A stretch of DNA of 64,000 nucleotides from Trifolium pratense (lineage: Eukaryota; Streptophyta; Magnoliopsida; Fabales; Fabaceae): positions 3,184,563 through 3,248,562 of the forward strand of contig NC_060063.1 in the NCBI RefSeq assembly GCF_020283565.1. Reading direction: 5' to 3'. The position numbers and the translations under genes are program-made. Below are positions 34,643 to 44,330 of this stretch, piece after piece (position 1 is the stretch's first letter; each line of letters opens with the position of its first letter). The notes under the pieces were generated by a model. The model was not told where the DNA came from. It did not search any database and worked only from the letters and a program-made list of their open reading frames with translations.

Positions 34643-36114
34643 GAGGATGTTAGATAATAATATTATTAGGGCTTTAAGTATTGGGCTTTATATGTTGGTA
34701 GTCTAGTAGTCCATTAGGAATTATTATAAATTGTATTGTAATCTTATTTTGTTAAGTAATGCAATTCTAATATTATTAAACCCTAGCCGTTATTTTGTGT
34801 TTCTCTCTGAACTTTAACATGGTATCAAGAGCTTATTTCAATCCGCCTTGAACTATTTGAAAACTTCCGCTTTCGAATTCCCAAAATTTTGGGAATAAAT
34901 TTGTGATTCTTCGTTTGTGAATTTTGATTTGGAGTCAGGTTTTGTTTTAGTTTCGTTGTTTGAGTTCTGCTGCGTCTTTTTTTCTCTCTCTTGGTGGGAG
35001 TATTTGATTTGTAGTGATGTTTGTGATTCAAGGGAAGAGGGAGAGTCAAGGTCTGGTGGTGGGATATTGCTATTAGAATGTAAAGGTACATCTTGATTTG
35101 TGTGGTTTTGCATGTTTGCCGTAATGTTTTGTTTTTGTTGGTCCACTTTTTGGTATAGCATGTCATGTGGATTCGGTTTGTTTGAGAGTTTTGGTTAAAT
35201 CCATAGTCCGATGGATTTTTGTTTCTATGGTATTGGAGATTCTCTTCGATTGGATTTTGTTCTCTATGTTCTTTTTCGTTGGTCGATTGGATTTTTATTT
35301 GGTTTGATTTACTTTGTTATGTCGAATTTTGTTTGAATCTGTCTGGTGAGTTAAGATAGTACTCACAATTTGTCTGTCTGGTGAGCGAAAGCTCGCAATC
35401 TGTCTGTCTGGTGAGCGAAAGCTCCAATCTGTCTGGTGAGCGAAAGCTCGCAATTTGTCTGTCTGGTGAGCAAAAGCTCCAATCTATCTGGTGAGCGAAA
35501 GCTCGCAATCTGTCTGGGGAGGGAATGCTCACAATCTGAATCCGGTGAGGGAATACTCACAATCTGAATCCGGTGAGGGAATACTCACAATCTGAATCCG
35601 GTGAGGGAATACTCACATTCTGAATCCGGTGAGGGAATACTCACAATCTGAATCTGGTGAGGGAATACTCACAATATGACTATTTGAAACTTTGAAACTC
35701 TGAAACTCTGAAGCCTGAAGCTAAAGTAGAATCTGGTTCCCCACTTCGGTTAATGCAATTAGTTAATTTAGTTTTATTTTCAGGGTTGATTTTGTGACAA
35801 GCTCAAAGCTTAGTAAGTTTTAGCTTGAGGGGTAGTATTAGAAAAAAAAAATTAGTTAGAGTTAGTATGATTTTTGTTTCTTGTTTAACAAACTCTCGAT
35901 GATTATCTGTTAATGCATCGTGAGTTTGAGGGGAAGTGTTAGATAATAATATTATTAGGGCTTTAAGTATTGGGCTTTATATGTTGGTAGTCTAGTAGTC
36001 CATTAGGAATTATTATAAATTGTATTGTAATCCTTATTTTGTTAAGTAATGCAATTCTAATATTATTAAACCCTAGCCGTTATTTTGTGTTTCTCTCTGA
36101 ACTTTAACAGAGGA
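34643..36114 (+). mobile_element. small non-autonomous LTR retrotransposon (TRIM/LARD-like)
   Basis: LTRs of 172 and 173 bp (34648-34819, 35937-36109) begin TGTTAGATAATAA and end CTTTAACA; they differ by one inserted base (AATCTTATT versus AATCCTTATT). A primer site TGGTATCAAGAGC follows the left LTR at 34820 and a tract GAGTTTGAGGGGAAG precedes the right one. GAGGA flanks the element (34643-34647, 36110-36114). The 1.1-kb interior has no Gag or Pol and carries an array of short hairpin repeats. It must be moved by proteins from another element. Confidence 0.92.
35346..35672 (+). repeat. array of 12 short hairpin repeats in the small LTR element
   Basis: Units of about 25-30 bases share GAG...CTC arms: one GTGAG-ttaagatagta-CTCAC, five GAGC-(GAAA or AAAA)-GCTC, one GGGAGGGAATGCTC, then five perfect-period 28-base units with GTGAG-GGAATA-CTCAC (35536-35675). 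Spacers are CAATCTGTCTG- or AATCTGAATCC-like. Confidence 0.9.
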
Positions 36115-38300
36115 ATGATATCTGCATAGAGCATCTATATATACAAACAACAAAGCTATGAGTCATATTTGTACAACCCTACGTGTAATAAGCTATTCCA
36201 AACAGCCCTAAACCATCAATAAAATATAAGTTTAAAAGATCAAACTGCGAGGGTAGCCTGGATAGAAGTGATTTTAAAAAAGATCAAATTGAAAAAACAC
36301 TGGTTAGATGAAAAAGAAAAGATGCAAAAGCAACAGCATATTATTCTATTATCTTTGTTAGATGAAACCTATCTAACAAACACACTGGTCAGAATATTAT
36401 CCAACAGAACCATAATAAATAAATAGACTAATATTAGAGATGTTGTTTCCTAACCTCGTTGCCATCTGAATATGATTCTATTGTAAGCCTCTGAATTTTT
36501 GGCAAACTTTTGATTAAACCAGATACCGTTACATGATATATCTTGATTCTAAGATCAATCAGATTCTTTGCTTTTTTGAAACAAACTGACTTCAAATCTC
36601 CAAACAATATTATGCTGAGCTTTTCAAGTAATGGGCAGCCAGAAATAAGATTCTCAAGTGCATCAAACTCTTCATATATAATAACTTCTAAGCAAAGGTC
36701 CAACAATTTTTTAAAGCCACAGAAATTAGGTGGAACTGACAAGTTAAATCCAGATAATCTAAAGTGAGTCAAATCTTGGAGAGAGAAGATGTGAGATGGC
36801 AGTGTATATGCATTGCACAGAAGCTGAAGATCTTTAATGCCCCTCCTTGACAAAAACAGAATCCACTTGTTGAGGTATTCAGTTGTGATTGTGAATTGGG
36901 ATGACAGAGGGATGTTAAGACTAAACTTATATATCGGCCCATTGTGAAGGAAAAGGACTTCCGTCATAATTCTTGAAATCTCAGGGCCAGGGTCATCAAG
37001 ATCCTCGAACCTACTGACAAAGTCTTCACAGAATACAAGTTCTGGGACTGACATCCACATATACCTCCACTTTCTGGACAGAATACTGGTACTAACTAGC
37101 TCTGGGATGTTCAGGTGTTTTAGGATGCCATCAATGACATTACTTGGTAAGTCGCTTATTCGATCAATATGATCACCACAATTGGCCTTCTTGATGGACC
37201 GAGTCATAACTGAGCTACAAATTCAAGCGAAAGAGTCATAAGTTAGCACGAAGTTGTTGAGAAATTAGGATCACATACAGTTGAAAACCAGCTGCAATTG
37301 ATAACTATACATTCAACTCCAAAACCACGACATTATTTTAAACTCCAAAACCAACAAAAATTATCTGTTTAGTATCTGCTGAAACAAGGTGTAGAAAATT
37401 AGGCGCAACATTCAACTTTTAGAAGAAGAATTCATGCTTTTTTTAAGCAAAATCAGAGTACAAAGGCATCACATGGTGGAGATAACATCCAACTATGAAA
37501 TGACTGAAGGCCAAATTTAGAAGACAAAATAGAACTAAACTCAAATTAAATAACCGGAATCAAGCCATATGCGGAGATGATTAGAAACGGTTGATAGATG
37601 GAGGAATATAATAGTTCACATAGTTGATATTTTAATTTATTATTTTACTCAATGCTGTAATTTAATCAGTTCATCCTTTGAAAAATCCAGTTTATTTCAA
37701 CAATATGATAATATAATTATAATATAAACTAGTTCACTGCTTGTTAAAAAAAAAATATAAACTAGTTCTCAATTTGGAACAAAATAGTACACTACAATTT
37801 GGTACTCGGCCTCTAACTAAAAAGGATCTGAAGTCTATTGAGACCAAAAGTTTTTAACTATTCATCATGCTTCAGACTATTCTGTATGGATATCACAAAA
37901 TGCTTGACGTTGGTATATTATGTTTTGCGGCTTGTTTGGAAAAGAAAAAAAATCACATCAAAGAGTCAATCACATGAGAATTGAGACAAGCAAGTGAGTG
38001 TTCTCATCTGACTTCAAAATACTAGAATCATAATAATATAAAGACTTGAGTACAACTTGAGAGAGTAAAATATTTGAAGTATGAATTAATTTATAAAAAT
38101 TTCAATACTCGAGCATAACTTCAAAAGATTCAGAAAATTAGAATCAGAAGTCATGTTTTAGAAGTTTCAAGATTGAGTCAAATTTCAGAAGACCTAATGC
38201 CCTCCTAACCAAACCATAGTTAATCGATTCTTGCATTGCATGTCCGAAAATAAATGAGAAGTAAATTTAAGAGTTGCTAGTTGTGATTGGGATGACTTAC

Positions 38301-38400
38301 AGTTGAGAGTAAACGCAACGACTGATGGCGACGGAGCGTTGCTTGCCCTCCTTTGCTATGTGGTGGAAAGAGAACTGTGGAATGTGTAGAAATTGAGGAA
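38301..38400 (-). other. inferred 5'UTR exon of F-box copy 2
   Basis: The minus strand has GCGTTTACTCTCAACT followed by GTAAGTC (donor GT at 38299-38300), matching the arrangement upstream of copy 1. The intron to the ATG would be about 1.1 kb here against 4.1 kb in copy 1, the difference coming largely from the solo LTR and its nested insertions. Confidence 0.4.
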
Positions 38401-38461
38401 AAAGATTTTTATGGGGGGAATGAAAAATGTTTAATTACAAAAACTTAAATATTTATTAGAC

Positions 38462-38530
38462 TGATGTTAGAACTGATCCTCGAACTAGATTAGACTGTTC
38501 AGTGAGCCGGATATTAGTGGTAAAAAAAAT
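38462..38530 (+). repeat. SINE family B 3' fragment
   Basis: TTAGAACTGATCCTCGAACTAGATTAGAC...GGTAAAAAAAA resembles the 3' third of the SINE at 2127-2283, including the A-tail. Confidence 0.5.
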
Positions 38531-38721
38531 GATTTGCCAAAAACTATACATTCTTTTTCATTTAACTAGTTGTAAATTGTATTGACATAAATCCATTCAA
38601 CCACCAAAAGCACACATGAGTTGTCACCTAATATGACAATGGTTTCAATATCATAGTCATGTCATGAGTAGTGTAAGCAATAGATCGGAGAGAAGTATCA
38701 CTAGATGCACAACACTACACT

Positions 38722-39480
38722 TAGAGCTGTCAAAGAGGCCGACTTGGTCTGGCCTGAGGGGGCTCGAATGTTTAAGATGGTCTAGCCCGGCCCGGTCTGT
38801 AAACTTTATAGCTCGGTCCGTCATGCCCGGCCCGATAAGCAAACGCCTATATGGCCCAATGGGTCGGTCTGTTTATTATTTTTTTTTTTGTTACACTTTT
38901 TTTTAAATGTATGAATGACACACAAATTAGTATCCATAAAAAAAATGGATGTAACAATTTCACGAGATAATAAATACTACAAAATATCCACGCAAAAGTC
39001 AAGAGATAATAAATTTACAAAGTGCACCTTCAAAGCTAATAAAGTCTAAGCTTATATCACAAACTAAACTTTTAACCTAACAATTCAAAATACATAAAAC
39101 AATGGAGGATTCGTTTGAGTTTAGTCAAAATTTTATGATAAACTATAACTTGAATTGATTCTAAATATGGTTGCCTTTAAATAGGCTTACAATAGAAAAA
39201 CAAATGTTAAAAAGATAATAACTAACTTATTTTAAATTTATGATCTTTTAAATTTAAAAGATAATTTTCATAATAATAACAAACTTAAGGGGCCAAAATA
39301 TCTTTTTGTTTCAAAATCAAAATTTCAGTTTGTTTTTTTTTTTACATTTTTAAAATTCTTTAAGGGGCTGGCACAAAAGCACGTGGACCGGTCCATGACG
39401 GCCCATGAAAAAGTCTGGTTCGATAAGATCCATCCTGATAAAGCCCGTGTAAATATATAAAGCTAATGAGCCGACTTGAT
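38722..39480. mobile_element. hAT-like non-autonomous element, right end missing
   Basis: The left end TAGAGCTGTCAAAGAGGCC is followed by GGCCCGGCCCG-rich subterminal DNA, and the right part again has GGACCGGTCCATGACGGCCC words around an AT-rich centre, the layout of the other two hAT elements here. No matching right terminus exists. The sequence runs directly into the truncated 5' LTR at 39481. Confidence 0.6.
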
Positions 39481-39566
39481 AATTCGACTAGTTTGATCAC
39501 ACAATCCCTGTGGATCGATATTTTTATTACTACGTGGTTTTCGTGCACTTGCGAAATATTCCATCA
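39481..39566 (+). repeat. remnant of the 5' LTR (86 bp)
   Basis: AATTCGACTAGTTTGATC...TATTCCATCA matches the 3' end of the LTR at 46919-47004. The other ~1.15 kb of this LTR and its left flank are lost, and hAT-like sequence is joined directly at 39480/39481. Confidence 0.92.
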
Positions 39567-39572
39567 AGTTTT

Positions 39573-39590
39573 TGGCGCCGTTGCCGGGGA
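39573..39590 (+). other. primer binding site, tRNA-Asp type
   Basis: TGGCGCCGTTGCCGGGGA lies 6 bases after the LTR. It pairs with the 3' end of tRNA-Asp (known for Athila elements) and would prime minus-strand DNA synthesis. Confidence 0.85.
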
Positions 39591-39596
39591 TTGTGA

Positions 39597-42113
39597 TTGA
39601 TTCAACTAGGCAATAGTGTTCATATTTTCTGTGTTTTCTTTATTATTTTCTGTTTATATTTTTCTCCCGGAGCGTTCTACTTGTGTGTTTCATTGTGCAT
39701 GCGGAGAACAGGTCCTCAAGAGCTGCAATTTGATCCAGAGATTGAAAAGACAGCTCGCGCAATTCGAAAGGCAACAAGGGAAGCCCAAGCTTCAAGGGGA
39801 ACAGCTTTGCTAAGGGATACACCGGACTGTCAAGAAAGGACTGCAGCAACAATGGAGGAAGAACAGGTTCCACCGGTTCCTCAACCGCCAAGGCGTACCC
39901 TTGGTGATTATGGGAGGAGAGACAATGACGCGTTGGCAAATCAAGGCTTTCAGCCGGCGAATCCTGTCTCATTCGACATCAAGAACACGGTCCTTTCCGC
40001 CTTAAAAGAGAATCCGTATTCAGGTTCGGAAGCTCAATGCCCGAATTTACACTTGTCTCACTTCTATGAAGCATGCGACTATACCGATCCACCGGGGGTG
40101 AGCGAATCGGACAAAAGACTTAGGTTATTCAAGCATTCTCTCACCGGCCGTGCTAAAGATTGGTTGGACACGATACCCGCCGGAACTATTGAGACTTGGA
40201 GACAGCTGGAGCGGAAGTTCTTAGATCGTTACTTTCCTATTCATAAGTTCCTAGAAAGAAGGGCTGAAATTAGCAACTTCGAACAAGCGGATGGTGAGAC
40301 GTTGTATGATGCTTGGGAGAGGTTCAAAGTTTGTCTTAAAAGGTGTCCGAATCACGGTTTCGATGGCCACAATCAGATGCAAATGTTTACCCAAGGTTTG
40401 AGGGCTCAAACGCGAATGATACTTGATGCATCAGCCGGTGGTTCGTTGAAGAACCGTGATGAAACTGAAGCAAGAGAATTGGTGGAAAGCATGGCTCAAA
40501 ACGAGTATAGAGCTACTAATGATAGGGGAGCCAAAAAGAAAGGCGGAGTGTTGGAATTGGATACTCAAACAGCACTATTGGCACAGCAAAAGCTCATGAC
40601 TAGCCAAATGGAAGCAATGATGAAGTTGCTATCCAATCCGCAAGTCCAAACTTCTCCAATAGGTAAAATTGACAATGTGCGCTGTGATTTTTGTTTGCAG
40701 GACCACCCAAATGGCGGATGCTTCCCGGAGGGTTCAGAGGAGGCTCGCTACTTGGCCAATTTTCGGAAGCCGTACAACAACAATAACAACGAGTCCGGAT
40801 GGGGGAACGGTATGCAAAGTCAAGGTGCACCGCAACAGCAGCAAAGGCCTCCATCAAGGATGGAAGAGACTCTAAATCAGTTCATGCTCATGACCCAAAG
40901 CAACTTTGAAGCGATGAAATCGAGTCAAGCAACCTCTAACAAGAATCATGAAGCTTCTATCAAGAATCTTGAGGTGCAAATGGGTCAGTTGTCAAGGCAG
41001 TTTTCTATGTTGCAAAACCAAGGAGGTTTCGGTGGAAACACTCATGATAATCCGAAAAACGAAACTTGCAATGGAATCACTTTGAGGAGTAGAGAGATAC
41101 CGGAAAGGCCAGCTGTGGAGAAGCCCTTGAAAAAGAAGGTCAATGAGGGAGAAGTTGAAAATAAGCAAGAAGTTGTAGTTGAAAATGAGAGATATGAGGG
41201 AGAAGTAGAAAATGAAAATTTGTCTAAGGAAGTGGAGATTAGTGAGGATGAGAAAGAAGAAGTTGAAAAACAGAGGGAGATAAAAGAAAAAGAGAGTAAG
41301 AAGGTTGAGAAAGGTAAAGGGGTTGATGAATCGCCATATGCTAGGATGCCTTTTCCTAGGAGAAAGAAAGTTAAGAATCTTGAGCGGGAGAAGGAGTTCA
41401 AGAAATTCATGAAGGTGTTGAACAAGCTTGAGATGGCCATACCATTGGTTGAGGCTTTGGAGCAAATGCCGAGTTATGCAAAGTTTTTGAAGGAGCTGCT
41501 CACAAAGAAAAGAAAACCATTAGATGATGAAATGGTAAGTATGACGGAAGAGTGCAGCGCTCTCATTCAACGGAAGCTACCTCAGAAAAAGAAAGATCCG
41601 GGGAGCTTTACAATTCCTTGTTCTATTGGAAATCTCACTATTGAAAAGGCTTTGTGTGATTTGGGTGCTAGCATTAATCTGATGCCGTTATCAATGATGA
41701 AGAAGATACCGGGAGCGGTGGCAAGGCCGACAAAGATGAGTCTCTTTTTGGCGGATAGATCGGTTGTGCATCCGGAAGGTATTCTCCATGATGTGTTGGT
41801 TATGGTAGCTGGGTTTGTGTTTCCCGCAGATTTTGTGGTCTTAGACATAGAAGAAACTAGGGAGTGGGAACCTTTGCTACTTGGTAGACCCTTCCTAGCA
41901 ACTAGCCGTGCCCTAATCGATGTGGAGATGGGGGAACTCATGCTAAGGACTGATGATCAGCAGGTTACATTTAATGTCTTTGATAAGATGGAGTGCGAAG
42001 ATGGAGACCCACAATGTTTTAAAATCCAGGTTTATGATCATATTGTTAAACATGCTCTTAAGTTACCTTGGAATGCACACTACTTGCCACATGGTGGCAC
42101 TTCTTTTCTTTAA
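39597..42113 (+). CDS. Athila-like Gag-protease protein
   Basis: 838 codons; the methionine at 39699 (MRRTGPQELQ) is a likelier start than 39597, since the first 34 residues are hydrophobic and unlike Gag. Residues ~150-300 are retrotransposon Gag (GRAKDWLDTIPAGTIETWRQL, KFLDRYFPIHK). A Cys/His cluster CDFCLQDHPNGGCF lies near 364. A Gln-rich and coiled-coil-prone Glu/Lys stretch follows (about 440-590). The C-terminal third is a retropepsin-like domain with CDLGASINLMPLS (around 687) and LLGRPFLATSRALIDV. It ends soon after the protease, so there is no polymerase or integrase part. The frame is intact. It may package its own RNA and borrow Pol from a relative (inference). Confidence 0.88.
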   Translation: MIQLGNSVHIFCVFFIIFCLYFSPGAFYLCVSLCMRRTGPQELQFDPEIEKTARAIRKATREAQASRGTALLRDTPDCQERTAATMEEEQVPPVPQPPRRTLGDYGRRDNDALANQGFQPANPVSFDIKNTVLSALKENPYSGSEAQCPNLHLSHFYEACDYTDPPGVSESDKRLRLFKHSLTGRAKDWLDTIPAGTIETWRQLERKFLDRYFPIHKFLERRAEISNFEQADGETLYDAWERFKVCLKRCPNHGFDGHNQMQMFTQGLRAQTRMILDASAGGSLKNRDETEARELVESMAQNEYRATNDRGAKKKGGVLELDTQTALLAQQKLMTSQMEAMMKLLSNPQVQTSPIGKIDNVRCDFCLQDHPNGGCFPEGSEEARYLANFRKPYNNNNNESGWGNGMQSQGAPQQQQRPPSRMEETLNQFMLMTQSNFEAMKSSQATSNKNHEASIKNLEVQMGQLSRQFSMLQNQGGFGGNTHDNPKNETCNGITLRSREIPERPAVEKPLKKKVNEGEVENKQEVVVENERYEGEVENENLSKEVEISEDEKEEVEKQREIKEKESKKVEKGKGVDESPYARMPFPRRKKVKNLEREKEFKKFMKVLNKLEMAIPLVEALEQMPSYAKFLKELLTKKRKPLDDEMVSMTEECSALIQRKLPQKKKDPGSFTIPCSIGNLTIEKALCDLGASINLMPLSMMKKIPGAVARPTKMSLFLADRSVVHPEGILHDVLVMVAGFVFPADFVVLDIEETREWEPLLLGRPFLATSRALIDVEMGELMLRTDDQQVTFNVFDKMECEDGDPQCFKIQVYDHIVKHALKLPWNAHYLPHGGTSFL

Positions 42114-42273
42114 CCCCTAGGGGTATGGAACGTCAAGCATCGGGACGTTAAACAAGCGCTGGTTGGGAGGCAACCCAACGGTTTCTAATGTTTTAGTTTG
42201 TGTTGTTTTGAAGTATGTAGTTAGGTGTGCAGCAGAAGCAAGGACGGAAGCAAAACAGGGCAGAACAGAATTC

Positions 42274-42525
42274 TACTACGCCAGGGGCGCAGTACAATCA
42301 CGCGCGGCGTGATCCTTCATCACAGAGGAAGAAGTTTTCAGAAGGCGTTACGCGCGGCGTAGGGGTATATCACGCGCTGCGTGAATACTGGAGAAATATG
42401 GAGTCTCTGACTAGTGATTACGCGCCGCGTGATAGTTATTACGCGCGGCGTGGCCTTGAGGAAATAAGTTCTTGACCGTTACAATTGGTACTACGCGCGG
42501 CGTAGCAGGGGTCACGCGCGGCGTG
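42274..42525 (+). repeat. array of YACGC-GCS-GCGTR hairpin words upstream of ORF2
   Basis: Seven 13-mers start at about 42299, 42349, 42371, 42419, 42440, 42492 and 42513, with a degenerate one at 42274. Outer arm bases change together (CACGC...GCGTG, TACGC...GCGTA), with T-G pairs in two copies. A matching array lies in the 3' LTR at 45932-46165. Confidence 0.9.
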
Positions 42526-42809
42526 GTTACACAGGAAAGCGTGTAAAATTTGAATTTCTTCATCTTCTCAACCACTCCATCCGTCCCATCATCAATTCAC
42601 ACGGTCTCCCACACGGAAAACCCCATTGGCAACCCATTTTCACTCTTCAAACTTCTCCAATTTCACTTCTAATCACTTCCTATCACCCATTTCCTTCACA
42701 TTCACATAAAACCCATATCACCCACTCCTAATTTCACTCCAAATCCCTCATTTCATCACATTTCACCACTTTCTCAAGATTAACCCATTTCAATCTATCT
42801 ACTATCACC

Positions 42810-44330
42810 ATGTTGACACGGCTAACCGGAAAGGGAAAGAAGAAGAGTGATGCTAACCCAACACAAGAACCACCCAAGAAACCAAGAACAAAGATGAGTG
42901 CAAGCAAGGGCCAATCTTCTCGGTCCGCTCAAGCATCTCCTCCTCGCCAGAGCAGTGTTACCCGGCCACAAGTTCATCCCCACTTCATTAGTGAAGTTCA
43001 TGAGAAAAGGTACTCACAAATTCGAACCTTTACTATTAATCAAGAGAAGGGTTTTGGTGAGGATTTGCTGAATGGTGTAGCTGAGTTAGGGAATGAGATA
43101 AAGTCTAGGGGATGGGAGAAATTTAATAAATTGATGATTAAAGATGAAGTGAATCCTGGAAATCAGATGTGGGCTAGGGAGTTCTTTGCAAATGCTTATT
43201 TACCGGATCAACCTATGTTTCCGGAATATGTTTCTGTGGTTAGGGGTGTTAAGGTGAGCTATTCTTTTGAAACTATAAACAATCTGCTTGGTTGTGCTGC
43301 TGGAGGCGTGTGTGAACTCTTGCGTGATAGGGAAAGGATCGACAAGAGTGGTATTGAAGTTAGGGAGGAACTAAAGAGGATAGTATGTCGTCCGGGAGCA
43401 ATGTGGCTAGCCCACTCAGCAGCTTCTCTTCCTAGAAGGTTGAGCTTAACAAGTTTTAATCCGGTTCACCGTGCTTGGGGTGAATTTTGGTTGAAAAATG
43501 TGAGGGTTGTTGGCAACAATTCCGAGATTCAGCTGGATAATGCTCACGCGGTCCGGTTGTTGGTTGAAGGGAAGTATATTAATCTGGGATATTGGTTACA
43601 AAAAGATCTTCATGAGATAGCCAATCATCCGAATCCGACTTTTACTTTGGGACATTGCAATCTCATCGCTGCTTTGTGTAGGGCGAATAATGTTCCCATG
43701 AATGTGCAAGAAGGTGATCTTCATCCCGTCCGTCCATTGTCTTTATCATACTTCATCAAAAAGTTTGAGAGAGGACCTATTGTGCCCCGAGGTGAGGGGA
43801 ATGCTGCAAGGGAGGAGGCTTTGAGAGAGGAAGAAGAGATTAATCGGTTTGAAGAGGGTAACCATCCGGATCAACAGGGGGATCCGGCGTATGAGTCTCA
43901 CGATATACCAGCTCAAGACCCTCCTCGTTACTCTCATGATATGAATCAGCTTGCTTCGATGTTGCATCAAATGGAAATTTCTCAATATTCCGGGCTGCCG
44001 AATCTCTACTTTGATACCGCCTCTTCCATGTACACCGAGGCGATGACTTACCGGTCTACCTTCCCTCCTCCTACTTTTGGGACTTTGTATCCCGTTGATA
44101 CTGATTGGGAGGCGCATCAGGCGAGGGAGCTGAACTCATTTCAGGCCAGACAAGCATACAATTCTGGTTTGAGAGCTTCTGAGTTGGCGGAGATCGAAAG
44201 GCGACGCCGGGTTGAGCAGGATGAAGCTGCTGCTATGGAGAGGGAAATGCTGGATGTGGATGGGCTGAATTTGAATTTGAATAGCCCATTCACAAACTAC
44301 TTCACTGGCCAGCCGGATGACGCGGTTTGA
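42810..44330 (+). CDS. ORF2 of the Athila-like element, putative plant transposon protein domain
   Basis: An intact 506-codon frame. The N-terminal ~60 residues are basic and Ser/Pro/Lys-rich, possibly nucleic-acid binding or nuclear targeting. The central part (about 65-320: FPEYVSVVRGVKVSYSFETIN, YINLGYWLQKDLHEIA, FTLGHCNLIAALCRANNVP) resembles the plant-only putative transposon protein domain (Transposase_32 type), of unknown function and often annotated in LTR elements. The C-terminal third is acidic, low-complexity and Glu/Arg-rich. It occupies the env-like position of Athila elements, between the GGGAGGCAACCC spacer and the polypurine tract, but shows no signal peptide or membrane anchor. 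The assignment is from memory of the family and should be treated as moderate. Confidence 0.7.
   Translation: MLTRLTGKGKKKSDANPTQEPPKKPRTKMSASKGQSSRSAQASPPRQSSVTRPQVHPHFISEVHEKRYSQIRTFTINQEKGFGEDLLNGVAELGNEIKSRGWEKFNKLMIKDEVNPGNQMWAREFFANAYLPDQPMFPEYVSVVRGVKVSYSFETINNLLGCAAGGVCELLRDRERIDKSGIEVREELKRIVCRPGAMWLAHSAASLPRRLSLTSFNPVHRAWGEFWLKNVRVVGNNSEIQLDNAHAVRLLVEGKYINLGYWLQKDLHEIANHPNPTFTLGHCNLIAALCRANNVPMNVQEGDLHPVRPLSLSYFIKKFERGPIVPRGEGNAAREEALREEEEINRFEEGNHPDQQGDPAYESHDIPAQDPPRYSHDMNQLASMLHQMEISQYSGLPNLYFDTASSMYTEAMTYRSTFPPPTFGTLYPVDTDWEAHQARELNSFQARQAYNSGLRASELAEIERRRRVEQDEAAAMEREMLDVDGLNLNLNSPFTNYFTGQPDDAV

Larger units (their letters stand above)
34149..37207 (-). pseudogene. F-box/FBD/LRR-like protein, copy 2, disrupted in exon 2
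   Basis: Exon 1 is 37207-36455 (251 codons), exon 2 is 36134-36110 plus 34642-34518, and exon 3 is 34442-34149. A 1462-bp LTR element with GAGGA duplications splits exon 2. Without the insert the three exons stay in frame, so the gene was intact when hit. As it stands, translation enters the element and stops after about 15 codons, leaving the F-box (SDLPSNVIDGILKHLNIPELV) and LRR-like part without the FBD end. A truncated F-box protein could still bind SKP1 (inference). Splicing around the insert cannot be excluded. Confidence 0.8.

Noticed and set aside
35317..35560. minus-strand frames of repeated SPDRL-like peptides
   Set aside because: They are translations of the hairpin repeat array; peptide repeats follow from the DNA repeats.
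35346..35672. CRISPR-like array of regular 28-base repeats
   Set aside because: The units are contiguous with no unique spacers and sit between the two LTRs of a plant retroelement with a clear target duplication.
40992..41465. long minus-strand frame opposite the Gag-protease ORF
   Set aside because: Antisense shadow of the Glu/Lys-rich stretch (Phe/Leu-rich on the other strand), with no support of its own.
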